A stretch of DNA of 19,801 bases from JBOIBN01 sp050739575. GTDB lineage: Bacteria; Pseudomonadota; Gammaproteobacteria; JAKDMP01. The position numbers and the translations under genes are program-made. The stretch is taken from positions 1-19,801 of the forward strand of contig JBOIBN010000046.1 in assembly GCA_050739575.1 (NCBI GenBank). The letters are read 5' to 3'. Positions 1-7,922 of this stretch are shown piece after piece. The notes beneath the pieces were generated by a model that was given only the letters and a program-made list of their open reading frames with translations, had not been told where the DNA came from and did no database searches. Each line of letters starts with the position of its first letter. The stretch's first letter is position 1.

Positions 1-2103
1 GATTATCCCGGCGCGCGCATGACGGTCGCCAACGAACGCGAGCACGTGCTGTTTTACCTGACCGACATCTTGTATCGGGTGCTGCCGGTTTTTTACGAAC
101 GTCTCGCGGAGGCTCTCGCGCACATCGGGATCGATGTCGAGCCTGCCGATCTGCCCGTCATCGTGCGTTTCGGTTCCTGGGTGGGCGGCGACATGGACGG
201 CAACCCCAATGTCACTGCGGAGACTATGCGCGAAACCCTGGAGGATCATCGTCGGCACATTCTGGCGCTGTATCGCCACGAACTGGAATCGCTTTATCGC
301 CGGCTCAGCCAGTCGAGCGAACGCATCGGCTTCGACGCCGTCGTGATCACACGCGCCGACAATTATGCAAAGCAGTTTCCCGAAACCGAAAAGCACCTCC
401 CCGAGCGTCACGCCGACATGCCCTACCGGCGCCTGCTCGCGCATGTGCGGGCGCGGCTCGCGGCGATCGAGAACGAACAACCCGGCGCCTATGCGAATTC
501 CAACGGCTTGTTAGATGACCTGCAACTGATCCGTAACAGCCTGCGGCATCACTGCGGCCGGCACGCGGGCCTCTTTGCACTGGAGCGTTTGATCCGCAAG
601 GTCGAAACCTTCGGCTTTTATCTCGCGACGCTCGACGTGCGGCAGGACGCACTCGTGCACCGCAAGGCCATCGGCCAGTTGCTGGACGACGCCGACTGGG
701 AAGAGAAATCCCCGGCCGAGCGTGCCGAAGTCTTGCGCGCAAACGCCGAGCGGCGGGCAGAGCCCGACGATGTTTCCCAACCGGTGCTGGACGCATTTCG
801 CGCCGTGCGCGAGGCGCGCGAGGAACACGGTCCGCATGCCATCGGTCCCTACATCATCAGCATGGCGAAGGGCGCCGACGACGTGCTCGGCGTGTTGTGG
901 CTGGCCGAACAGGCGGGTCTGCGCGACGACGACGGACGGATTCCGCTGGACGTTGCGCCGCTCTTCGAAACCGTCGAAGATCTTCGCAACGCCGCCGACG
1001 TCATGCGCGATCTGTTTGATGATCCGGTTTATCGAGCTCACCTGAAAGCGCGTGGCAATCGCCAGACCATCATGGTCGGCTATTCCGACAGCAACAAGGA
1101 CGGAGGTCTTGCCGCCGCGCGCTGGGCGCTTTACCAGGCGCAGACGCGGCTTGCCGAAGTCTGCGAACAAGCCGGCATCGCGCTCACGATCTTTCACGGC
1201 CGCGGCGGCACTACCAGCCGCGGCGGCGGCCGCACGCATCGCGCCGTGCTCGCGTCGCCGCCAGGCACGGTGCAGGATCGCCTGCGCGTGACCGAGCAGG
1301 GCGAAATCATCAACGCCAAATACGGGCTGCGCGCTATTGCGCTAAGAACGCTGGAGCAAAGCGCCGGTGCGGTATTGCTGGCCACGGGCAACGAAAGAGT
1401 GGGAACTGAACGCCCGGACGGAGCCGATGCCGTGATGGATGTGCTCGCAGCGGCCAGTCGCAAGGCCTTTCGCGATCTCGTTTACGACAGTGCTGATTTC
1501 ACCGACTATTTCCGCAGCTCAACGCCGATAGACGTGATCGAGCGCATGAAGATCGGTTCGCGGCCGGCGTCGCGGCGCAGCAAATCCGGCGTCGAGGATC
1601 TCCGCGCCATTCCCTGGGTGTTTTCCTGGACGCAGTCGCGCCAGATTATCACCGGCTGGTATGGACTCGGCACCGGACTCGCGGCCGCCGCCGAAGCGCA
1701 CGGCGAAGAACGGCTATGCCGGCTCGTCAAAGAATGGCGTTTCTTCGATGCGCTGCTCGATGATGCGGAGATGGTGCTCGCGAAATCCGATATGCCGATC
1801 GCCGAACGTTATGCGGCGCTTGCCGGTCCGAAACTCGCGCATCACTTCGAGGCGATTCGTGAAGAATACGAGCGCACGGTCGAATGGATCCTGCGCCTGT
1901 GCGGCCAGGATCAATTGCTCGACGGCGATCCGACACTCCAGCGCTCGATTCGCCTGCGCAATCCCTACGTCGATCCCATGAGCTTGCTGCAAGTGGACCT
2001 GCTCGCACGCTGGCGCGAACAGGATCGCCCCGGCGGCGTGCTCCTCGACGCCCTCTTCGCCACCGTCAACGGCATTGCTCAAGGTCTGCAAAACACCGGC
2101 TGA
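1..2103 (+). CDS. ppc: Phosphoenolpyruvate carboxylase, C-terminal part (5' truncated by window edge)
   Basis: The enzyme carboxylates phosphoenolpyruvate with bicarbonate to oxaloacetate, replenishing the TCA cycle in the cytoplasm. The frame is open from base 1, so the gene begins upstream; the in-frame ATG at 19 is internal. About 700 codons are present, against roughly 880-930 in full bacterial enzymes. Counting from the ATG at 19, the family signatures are VGGDMDGNP (about 55-63), GYSDSNKDGG (from 354), the glycine/arginine catalytic loop FHGRGGTTSRGGG (from 392), LRVTEQGEII, and the C-terminal tail ending QNTG that closes nearly all family members. The loop reads TTSRGGG where the E. 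coli enzyme has SIGRGGA; I believe this is a known subfamily variant and not a defect. Identification is very secure. The missing N-terminus means the start and any N-terminal regulatory features cannot be judged. Confidence 0.97.
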   Translation, partial: DYPGARMTVANEREHVLFYLTDILYRVLPVFYERLAEALAHIGIDVEPADLPVIVRFGSWVGGDMDGNPNVTAETMRETLEDHRRHILALYRHELESLYRRLSQSSERIGFDAVVITRADNYAKQFPETEKHLPERHADMPYRRLLAHVRARLAAIENEQPGAYANSNGLLDDLQLIRNSLRHHCGRHAGLFALERLIRKVETFGFYLATLDVRQDALVHRKAIGQLLDDADWEEKSPAERAEVLRANAERRAEPDDVSQPVLDAFRAVREAREEHGPHAIGPYIISMAKGADDVLGVLWLAEQAGLRDDDGRIPLDVAPLFETVEDLRNAADVMRDLFDDPVYRAHLKARGNRQTIMVGYSDSNKDGGLAAARWALYQAQTRLAEVCEQAGIALTIFHGRGGTTSRGGGRTHRAVLASPPGTVQDRLRVTEQGEIINAKYGLRAIALRTLEQSAGAVLLATGNERVGTERPDGADAVMDVLAAASRKAFRDLVYDSADFTDYFRSSTPIDVIERMKIGSRPASRRSKSGVEDLRAIPWVFSWTQSRQIITGWYGLGTGLAAAAEAHGEERLCRLVKEWRFFDALLDDAEMVLAKSDMPIAERYAALAGPKLAHHFEAIREEYERTVEWILRLCGQDQLLDGDPTLQRSIRLRNPYVDPMSLLQVDLLARWREQDRPGGVLLDALFATVNGIAQGLQNTG

Positions 2104-2241
2104 ACTCACATCCGAGCGAACGCGCGGAACGTAGCTGCGAACCTTTCCAGCAGCCTGAACTCTCAGTCCCGGCGCCCCCCCCGATCGTCATGGCTTGGAG
2201 TAAAGTAGCCGCCTCATTTCTTTGCAGGCAGGACAAAACCG

Positions 2242-2865
2242 ATGAACAACGAACTCGTCCTCTACACGAACCCGCAATCGCGCGGACGGATCGCACGCTG
2301 GATGCTGGAGGAGGTCGGGCAACCGTACCGCACCGAAATCCTCGATTACGCCACCTCGATGAAGGCGCCCGATTACCTCGCAATCAACCCAATGGGCAAG
2401 GTGCCGGCGCTCCGCCACGGCGACACCGTCGTCACCGAAGGCGCTGCTATCTGCGCCTACCTTGCCGATGTTTTTCCCAAGGCCGGCCTCGCTCCGCCCG
2501 CCGGTGACCGCCTGCGCGGACCGTATTACCGCTGGCTGTTCTTCGCCGCGGGTCCGCTGGAAGCAGCCGCGAGCAACAAGGCGCTCGGGTTAACGGTGCC
2601 GAAAGATCGTGAACCGATGATAGGCTACGGAAACTACGACACGGTCATGAAAGTGCTCGAAGACACGGTGTCCCGCAGCGATTATCTGGTCGGGAATCGC
2701 TTCACGGCAGCGGATCTCTACCTCGGTTCTCATTTCGGCTTCGGAATGCAGTTCGGCACGATCGAGAAGCGCCCCGCCTTTGAGACATACTGGTCGCGTC
2801 TCAGCGAGCGGCCGGCCGCGGTCCGCGCCCGCGAAATCGACGACGCCCTCATCGAGAAGAGCTAG
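2242..2865 (+). CDS. Glutathione S-transferase family protein
   Basis: A 207-residue cytoplasmic protein with the two-domain GST layout. The N-terminal thioredoxin-like domain carries NPQSRGR near residues 10-16 (Ser13 is a candidate glutathione-activating residue), NPMGKVPAL near 49-57 with the cis-Pro, and TEGAAICAYLAD near 65-76, the glutathione gamma-glutamyl-binding segment. The C-terminal helical domain has DYLVGNRFTAADLYLG, the usual N-capping/hydrophobic staple region. The start is supported by an AGGA Shine-Dalgarno (2230-2233) eight bases upstream. It stands alone after ppc with a 138-bp gap, so it is probably its own transcription unit. The family typically conjugates or reduces electrophiles and peroxides using glutathione; substrate cannot be predicted. 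The family call is firm and the subclass is not. Confidence 0.93.
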   Translation: MNNELVLYTNPQSRGRIARWMLEEVGQPYRTEILDYATSMKAPDYLAINPMGKVPALRHGDTVVTEGAAICAYLADVFPKAGLAPPAGDRLRGPYYRWLFFAAGPLEAAASNKALGLTVPKDREPMIGYGNYDTVMKVLEDTVSRSDYLVGNRFTAADLYLGSHFGFGMQFGTIEKRPAFETYWSRLSERPAAVRAREIDDALIEKS

Positions 2866-2973
2866 CCGTTTTGTGCACGCGAGGGGCTGAGCGACTCAAG
2901 TGGGTCAGCTGCGGTATTGGAGTCTGCTTACATTGATTAGTAGTTTAACTCCGACTTTTATCTGGCTCCTTTT

Positions 2974-3429
2974 TTATGATGCAACGCTCTCATGAGCACG
3001 TGCATCAATCTCGAACGGAGCATTCCCATAGCCAACTGTGACGATTTGCTGGAGATAGACAGGAAGAAATTTTTCTATTGAACCACTTTGTTCGTACTGA
3101 TGTACGTGGCGGAACTCGTGAGCAAGAAGGCGACGCGTTTCTTGTCCGTGACAGACGAAAACTGAGTAGCCGAGAGTCAATCCGGCCATGCCAGGACCGA
3201 GCAGACCTGTTTGAACCGCAGCCTCATGCAGTGAGGGATCTTGTGGCATAGGCAGATGACTACAAGATTGGATTCGAATAGGCTCAGGCTTGATTACGCC
3301 AACTTTTCGCGCTAGAGCCATTTCCTCGGCGGTCAACACGCGCCCCGAGGTCGCGACACGTAAAGCTTCTTCCTCTGCCCACGTTACAGCTTTGGGTAAA
3401 AGAAGGGGAAGAGCGGAACGGAGATCCAT
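2974..3429 (-). CDS. Hypothetical small zincin-like protein with HExxH motif
   Basis: A 151-residue protein with no signal peptide or membrane helix. Residues 104-108 read HEFRH, inside LLAHEFRHVHQYE, a classic HExxH zinc-binding helix. A downstream acidic residue in APFEIDAR (Glu140) is a plausible third zinc ligand, as in gluzincins. This resembles small proteobacterial DUF4157-like metallopeptidase proteins, but I cannot name the family with certainty. The ATG is well supported by AAGGAG at 3437-3442 (minus strand), seven bases upstream. It lies 90 bp downstream of the restriction endonuclease, on the same strand and in the same lower-GC DNA, so it may be co-transcribed with it. Whether it functions with the restriction-modification pair or is a passenger is unknown. 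Peptidase activity is inferred from the motif only. Confidence 0.8.
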   Translation of the reverse strand: MDLRSALPLLLPKAVTWAEEEALRVATSGRVLTAEEMALARKVGVIKPEPIRIQSCSHLPMPQDPSLHEAAVQTGLLGPGMAGLTLGYSVFVCHGQETRRLLAHEFRHVHQYEQSGSIEKFLPVYLQQIVTVGYGNAPFEIDARAHESVAS

Positions 3430-3519
3430 GTGTATACTCCTTCTGCATGCTAACTAGAAAAAGTCTTCGTCGAAATGAAGTTAGGTTGGCACACGCAAGT
3501 ATCCTGATTGTAATAGGGG

Positions 3520-4476
3520 TTAAGCTGCATCGTACGGACCTAGAAATCGTTCGCCGTTGAAATGAATCAGGTGTGAAGGTGCATCGGCAACCCAGACTTC
3601 TGTTTCCCAGGCGATCTCGCTGATATAACGGCTCATGGTCTGGCGGTTCGGGAAAGCGGTCACGTAAACCAATCCGGCCTTCGATTTCGCGAACAGGTGC
3701 GCCAGTTCATTGTGCCGTTTGCCGTCGACTGGCCCATGGCTGGTAACGGATTCCACCAGAACAAGCCAATTCCGCTTCGTGTAATGAAGCACTACATCGG
3801 GCATTTTTCCGTGGGATTCGATTTTGACTCCAAGCTTTGTCAGTAGAGCCTCGTCGAAGTAGCCCCATTTATCGCCCGTGTCTCCGGCATAGACCAATAC
3901 GCCTCCCGGAACAAAGCGCGAGCCAAAGTTCTCGATGATGGCACGGATAAGCTCGCTGTGCTCACCGGGACTCAGCGCGATTTGCTTATCCGCAGAGAGT
4001 TGCACGGGAATCATATTTTGCTTACGCTCCAGTGCATATTTTGCCGCCAACGTTCCGTGGCCGGCAACGTAATCTTTCAGCTTGCGAGGCCATCTTGAGG
4101 TTCCGAATGTACGCAGTAATTCAAGTGTGTCAGGTTCGATCTGATAGACGGCTTTTGGGCTGTTCACCGGTCTCTCAGGCTGGTCCGGGTTATAGAGAGC
4201 AATACCGGCTTCAACAAATTGATGCATGGTCTGGCGACGCACGGTCTCTCGTGTATTGGGCGCATACCGTTTACTGTAGTGCTCGCGCGCCCAGTCCATA
4301 ATGGGCGTAATGCCCATGTACGGGTTTTCCGCTTGTGCCCACGGTTTGCGCGGAGTAAGGTCGAGCAGCGCCAGCAAACTGAGGGCCGACCGTTCGTTCT
4401 GCTGGGCACGCGGTAGACCGAGGGAAACCAGTATTTCCTTGGCATCTGTGATGCGCTTTTTGCCGCCCATGCTCAT
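3520..4476 (-). CDS. Type II restriction endonuclease, BsuBI/PstI family
   Basis: A 318-residue protein that matches the BsuBI/PstI restriction endonuclease family in length and in conserved blocks: GDTGDKWGYFD (199-209), KMPDVVLHY (224-232) followed by WLVLVESVTSHGPV (237-250), and YVTAFPNR...ISEIAWETEVW (271-295). The Asp227 / Glu242 spacing fits a PD-(D/E)xK-like nuclease core, although the position where a Lys is usual is a Val (ESV). Characterised members cut CTGCAG; that specificity here is inferred. The N-terminal part (roughly 1-150) would be the winged-helix-like DNA-recognition region. It overlaps the upstream methyltransferase by four bases (ATGA), so synthesis is coupled after modification is made. 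A second in-frame ATG two codons in is an equally possible start. GC content is lower than in flanking genes, consistent with acquisition by transfer. Confidence 0.93.
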   Translation of the reverse strand: MSMGGKKRITDAKEILVSLGLPRAQQNERSALSLLALLDLTPRKPWAQAENPYMGITPIMDWAREHYSKRYAPNTRETVRRQTMHQFVEAGIALYNPDQPERPVNSPKAVYQIEPDTLELLRTFGTSRWPRKLKDYVAGHGTLAAKYALERKQNMIPVQLSADKQIALSPGEHSELIRAIIENFGSRFVPGGVLVYAGDTGDKWGYFDEALLTKLGVKIESHGKMPDVVLHYTKRNWLVLVESVTSHGPVDGKRHNELAHLFAKSKAGLVYVTAFPNRQTMSRYISEIAWETEVWVADAPSHLIHFNGERFLGPYDAA

Positions 4477-5981
4477 GCCGCTATTTCTTCCAGTCTTTCA
4501 TCGAGCATGGTCTGGGTCGGTTGATCCTGGTGCATTGCCCATTTCCCGAGCGCAATCAGAGCTTGTCGGCTTGGATACTTCATGAGTCTGAGGTCGGTTG
4601 CATTGACCTGAGTATGCCCGTTGAAGCGACGGAAATAGTCATCGACCGCGGTAGTATTAAGGAACACAGTCAAGCCACGCGCAAGCGTCTCGGGCAAGCC
4701 ATGCTTGTCTTCGTGAAATATATTTAGATGGTTCTCAAAACCCAGCATGACCGCGCCGAGAAAGACTTCTGGATCTACCACGCCAGCCATAATCCGGCGC
4801 TTCTCTTCTTTGGATGAAAAGCGCCGCACCGCGCAATAGAATCCGGTCGGATATAGCCATTTTTCAGTTTCGGCGCTGCGGTGGATTGCGTTGGGTTTTT
4901 TCTTATCTGCTTTCGGCCATTCCGTAACTTGATCTTTTAGATGACAGGCATAGAGCAGAGGAACCGTACCCGGCTCCGGCATATCGCGGATGTGTTGCCT
5001 AAGCCGAAAATCAACGACCGGCCCGGTCGAAACCCGGATACCAAGGTCTTCCAGTGAATATCTGATTTCACGTGACAATTCGATAACCGTGTGATCCGGC
5101 GACGTAGGCACGTGAATAAAACGTTCTGGATCGTCGGAGTGGATTATTCTGTTGAATGGATGCGTGTGCGTAATGAGGTCGACGAAGCCGTCGTCAGTCG
5201 AAGTCGTAACCGTCACGTCGCTCTGTTTCCCGCCACGCTCAAGCATGATGATGACATTTTCTTGCAGCACGTCGTCATCCCTGAAAGCCTTGTTCCGGGC
5301 ATGGAACAGATGCACGTGACGGATAGCCGCTCGTTTCAGCATAAATTCACGGAAAGGGCGGTAATACGGCCCGTTGCAGAAGCTGCGCGGGATAATAGCC
5401 ACGAGTTCGCCGTTTGGTTCCATCAGCTCCAGCGTCAAAGCCACGAACGCCGAATACAAATTAACCGTTTCAATACCGGCCTTTCTGAGCAGAAGCCTAT
5501 ATCTGGAATGACTATTTATTTTCTTGTAAGGCGGATTGAGGATTGCGTGCGTGAATTTGACGCCGTTCTTGAACTGAATCAGGTTCACTGCTTCTTCAAT
5601 GTAGTCCTCTTCAATTATCTTGATTGATACAGGCAGCTTTTTTTCATACATGGAAAGCGTGCGCTGCAATTCCTGACGCAGAAGCTTGTCTATTTCAAAT
5701 GCGGTTAACTCTACGGAATCAAAATCGAATCCACCGGAAAGCCAACGCTCGAGAAAGGCGACTGAGAGTGAGCCGATGCCTGCGCCGGGATCAAGCAGGC
5801 GGCAATCCGAAACCCGGCCCGCTGAAAACAATCCGGCGATGAATTGCGCGGTCCGTCCGGGCGTCATAAATTGCCCGAACCGAGATTTCCTCTCCGCTGC
5901 GGTCTGGGCTGAAATTCGAAGCCTAGTTTGATCAATTTCAGGCAGCAAATGTGCGACTCCTGATATTCTCAACGGCTGCAA
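4473..5981 (-). CDS. Type II DNA N6-adenine methyltransferase, PstI/BsuBI type
   Basis: This is the protective partner of the adjacent endonuclease, transferring a methyl group from S-adenosylmethionine to adenine. It has 502 residues: a motif-X region GQFMTP (36-41), the SAM-binding motif I DPGAGIGSLS (64-73), catalytic motif IV NPPY (149-152), and a long C-terminal target-recognition region with FENHLNIFHEDKHGLP. The order X-I-IV-TRD is that of gamma-class adenine methyltransferases, as in M.PstI. The start is a TTG (5979-5981). The next in-frame ATG falls inside motif X (Met39), so TTG is preferred because it keeps the family N-terminus (HLLPEIDQTR). The ribosome site is weak (AGG six bases upstream). 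A TATACT -10-like box lies only about 15 bases upstream, suggesting a very short leader. Methyltransferase first, endonuclease second with overlap, is a safe order for establishment in a new host. Confidence 0.93.
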   Translation of the reverse strand: MQPLRISGVAHLLPEIDQTRLRISAQTAAERKSRFGQFMTPGRTAQFIAGLFSAGRVSDCRLLDPGAGIGSLSVAFLERWLSGGFDFDSVELTAFEIDKLLRQELQRTLSMYEKKLPVSIKIIEEDYIEEAVNLIQFKNGVKFTHAILNPPYKKINSHSRYRLLLRKAGIETVNLYSAFVALTLELMEPNGELVAIIPRSFCNGPYYRPFREFMLKRAAIRHVHLFHARNKAFRDDDVLQENVIIMLERGGKQSDVTVTTSTDDGFVDLITHTHPFNRIIHSDDPERFIHVPTSPDHTVIELSREIRYSLEDLGIRVSTGPVVDFRLRQHIRDMPEPGTVPLLYACHLKDQVTEWPKADKKKPNAIHRSAETEKWLYPTGFYCAVRRFSSKEEKRRIMAGVVDPEVFLGAVMLGFENHLNIFHEDKHGLPETLARGLTVFLNTTAVDDYFRRFNGHTQVNATDLRLMKYPSRQALIALGKWAMHQDQPTQTMLDERLEEIAA

Positions 5982-5994
5982 GTTGCCTGATCGA

Positions 5995-6002
5995 AGTATA
6001 GC
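5995..6002 (-). promoter_or_regulatory. Candidate -10 element upstream of the methyltransferase
   Basis: Read on the minus strand this is GCTATACT, a near-consensus -10 hexamer with a partial extended -10. No good -35 lies 16-18 bases upstream. It would start transcription only a few bases before the TTG start codon. The same GCTATACT string precedes two other genes in this window. Assignment is by eye only. Confidence 0.35.
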
Positions 6003-6051
6003 CGCTTTTCACCGATGGCAGCCAGGTTTGCGCTGCAAGGCACAATCATTC

Positions 6052-7302
6052 CTATTGGCTTTGGGGTGTCGGGAAGGCGGCGATGGTAGCGGCGGGGCCG
6101 CCGCGCGCGATGATGTAGCCCACGAACAGGACGACCGCGGCGCCGGAAAGCGCGAGGAATACGATCGGGATATCGAGTTCGCTACCGTTGTGGAGCAGGC
6201 TCATGATGAGCGTCGCGAGCGCGGCGGTGCCTGTCAGGATGAATCCGAGGAGAGATGAGGCCGTGCCCGCGGTGTGTTTGAACGGCGCCATGGCATTGGC
6301 CGTCGCCGTCGGAACGATGAGGCCGACGCCGATGAAGCACACGCCCATCGGAATGAGGAAGCCCGTCAATCCCGCCTGCTTGCCGAGCGTCAGTCCCACC
6401 ATCAGCAAACCGACCGAACCGACAACGAGTATGAGCAGGCCGGCGGCGAAGATCCACAGATCCGAAATCTTGTCGCTGAACACGGTGCATAATCCGGAGC
6501 CGGTGACGAAGGCAACGAGTATGGCGCCCGCCACGATCATGATGCCGATGTCGCCGCGTTTGAGAACCGTGTAAACGAGGTCGGGTGCGCCGATGAGCGC
6601 GGTGTAAACCACGCCTACGGTGAGGCCGCCGAGCAGCGCATAGACGGCGAAGCCCTTGGTCGTTAAAACTTCGAAGTAGTTGCGCAACAGGGGCCGCGGT
6701 TCGAGTGCGTGTCTATTGAGGTCGAGGAGCGTCTCGGGCTGGAAGCGCCAGGCAAGAAACAGGAGCAGGATGGAAAGCGCGAGGAGCAGGCCGAAGTTGG
6801 CGTGCCAACCGAGCTTGGAGGCCACATAGATGCCGACGATGGGACCGAGGGCCGGCGCAAGCGCGAACGCGGCGTTCAGTCTGGCGTAGATGCCTTCGCG
6901 TTTATCGGCGGGAAAGGCGTCGCGCACCACGGCATCGGCGATTACGCCGCCGGCGCAGGCGCCCACGCCCTGGACCAGCCGCCCGGCGATCAGCGGCCAG
7001 ATGTTAAAGCTGAGCACGCAAAGCAGGGCGCCGAGAACGAGAATGACCGTGCCGACCAGCATCACGGGGCGGCGGCCGAAGCGGTCCGAAGCCGGGCCGT
7101 AGCCCAGGCGGCTGAGCGCCGAGCCGATCAGGTAGGAGGTCATGGTGAATTGCACCATGCCGTAGCCGGTATGCAGCGAGTGCGCGATCGCCGGCATCGC
7201 AGGCGTGTATTCGGTATCGCCGAACGGCCCGATCGACATCATCAGGGCGAGCAATGCCAGCGACGGTTGCGGCACCCGTCGGCGCGGCTTGTCGGCGCTC
7301 AC
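6052..7302 (-). CDS. MFS drug/solute exporter, Bcr/CflA-like
   Basis: A 12-helix inner-membrane proton antiporter of the Bcr/CflA type within the major facilitator superfamily. Helix 1 carries TEYTPAMPAIAHSL. The loop 2-3 signature is GPASDRFGRRPVML, and LIAGRLVQGVGACAGGVIADAVVRD matches the conserved helix 4-5 region including the motif-C-like glycines of antiporters. From the GTG at 7300-7302 the protein is 416 residues, normal for the family. The same frame stays open upstream to an ATG at 7554, but that extension would translate palindromic repeats and has a low-complexity Arg/Ser/Cys composition, so I reject it. The start is supported by a weak AAGAG nine bases upstream. It lies downstream of the ArsR/SRPBCC pair on the same strand, but the 278-bp repeat-filled gap argues against tight co-transcription. 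Substrate is unknown. Confidence 0.88.
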   Translation of the reverse strand: MSADKPRRRVPQPSLALLALMMSIGPFGDTEYTPAMPAIAHSLHTGYGMVQFTMTSYLIGSALSRLGYGPASDRFGRRPVMLVGTVILVLGALLCVLSFNIWPLIAGRLVQGVGACAGGVIADAVVRDAFPADKREGIYARLNAAFALAPALGPIVGIYVASKLGWHANFGLLLALSILLLFLAWRFQPETLLDLNRHALEPRPLLRNYFEVLTTKGFAVYALLGGLTVGVVYTALIGAPDLVYTVLKRGDIGIMIVAGAILVAFVTGSGLCTVFSDKISDLWIFAAGLLILVVGSVGLLMVGLTLGKQAGLTGFLIPMGVCFIGVGLIVPTATANAMAPFKHTAGTASSLLGFILTGTAALATLIMSLLHNGSELDIPIVFLALSGAAVVLFVGYIIARGGPAATIAAFPTPQSQ

Positions 7303-7478
7303 CGCGAAGGCTCTTGGTGCAAATCGGTCATCGCTGCCGGCGGGGCAGTCGAAATAAAACCTCGGGGCGGGATAGTCGGCGGCGAATCCATCAGCATGAT
7401 TATATTGTGTAGGGGTCGAGACGCATCCCTGCGACGCGGTGGCCGCCGTCGCTTTGGAACAGCCACACTGGAGGGGGG

Positions 7479-7545
7479 TGTAGGAGCGGCGGTCTCCGCC
7501 GCGATCCATCCACGAGCCCGCAGGATGCCGGCGCTCCTTAGAGCC
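7479..7545. repeat. Inverted pair of REP-like palindromic repeats
   Basis: TGTAGGAGCGGCGG at 7479-7492 begins a hairpin in which GCGGCGG (7486-7492) pairs with CCGCCGC (7496-7502) around a TCT loop. A second, related unit lies in opposite orientation: read on the minus strand, 7545-7518 begins CTCTAAGGAGCGCCGGC. The shared core is (T)A(A)GGAGCG plus a GC-rich palindrome, typical of REP/BIME intergenic elements found in Pseudomonas and Xanthomonadales. Copies elsewhere in the genome would confirm it; I saw no other copy in this window. Confidence 0.6.
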
Positions 7546-7552
7546 GTAATCC

Positions 7553-7580
7553 AAAGCTACCGGCTAAAACCGGTGGCTTT
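7553..7580. repeat. Strong hairpin at the 3' end of the ArsR gene
   Basis: AAAGCTACCGG (7553-7563) pairs with CCGGTGGCTTT (7570-7580) around a six-base loop, 11 bp with one U-G pair. It begins directly after the stop codon of the ArsR-family gene. On the minus strand there is no U-run after the stem (GGATTACG follows), so it is a poor intrinsic terminator for that gene. It may be part of the adjoining repeat element, or may protect mRNA 3' ends. Confidence 0.6.
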
Positions 7581-7922
7581 CTATTTGTTCTCTACAAAGG
7601 TTTTCAGCCGCGACAAGGCATCGTCCCATTGTTCACTGACGGCAGCGAGATACGAACGCGTCTTTTCGACCGGTTCCGGTATATATGAGAAGCGGCTTTC
7701 CCGCCCGATGCGGTTCGATCGGACGATTCCGGCCTGTTCGAGCGCGCGCAGATGCTTGGTAACGGCTTGACGGCTCAGGTGAAAGTCCGCGGTAAGTCCG
7801 ACGATTGATCGGGGCTGGCCGTCGCTCAGTTTCACCACCAGCATCAGGCGGGTGGAGTCGCCCAAGGCCGCGAATATTTGTGCTGCGTCCCGTTCCGCGT
7901 GCGCGGAACTACGGCGCGACAT
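7581..7922 (-). CDS. ArsR-family winged-helix transcriptional regulator
   Basis: A 113-residue DNA-binding protein with the ArsR/SmtB fold. FAALGDSTRLMLVVKLSDG starts the domain. The recognition helix lies in LTADFHLSRQAVTKHLRAL (about 43-61), followed by the wing AGIVRSNRIGRESRFSY. There are no cysteines at all, so it is not a thiol-type metal sensor like ArsR or CadC. It belongs with the ArsR group that accompanies SRPBCC/AHSA1 proteins, whose ligands are mostly unknown. It overlaps the 3' end of the upstream SRPBCC gene by 14 bases, so the two are an operon. It probably represses its own operon through the inverted repeat found upstream (8405-8420), by inference from family habit. Confidence 0.9.
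   Translation of the reverse strand: MSRRSSAHAERDAAQIFAALGDSTRLMLVVKLSDGQPRSIVGLTADFHLSRQAVTKHLRALEQAGIVRSNRIGRESRFSYIPEPVEKTRSYLAAVSEQWDDALSRLKTFVENK

Noticed and set aside
2863..6012. Possible direct repeats (TAGCCGTTTTGTGCAC / TAGCCGCTTTTCACC) flanking the restriction island
   Set aside because: Match is short and imperfect, no integrase or tRNA site is nearby, and one copy includes the GST stop codon; not enough to call attachment sites.
7303..7554. N-terminal extension of the Bcr/CflA-like transporter back to an ATG at 7554
   Set aside because: The 84 extra codons translate palindromic repeats, have unnatural composition and lie ahead of a normal family N-terminus; the GTG at 7302 gives standard length.
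6709..7770. 353-codon plus-strand frame across the MFS gene and the repeats
   Set aside because: Antisense shadow with charged low-complexity sequence, spanning two real genes on the other strand.
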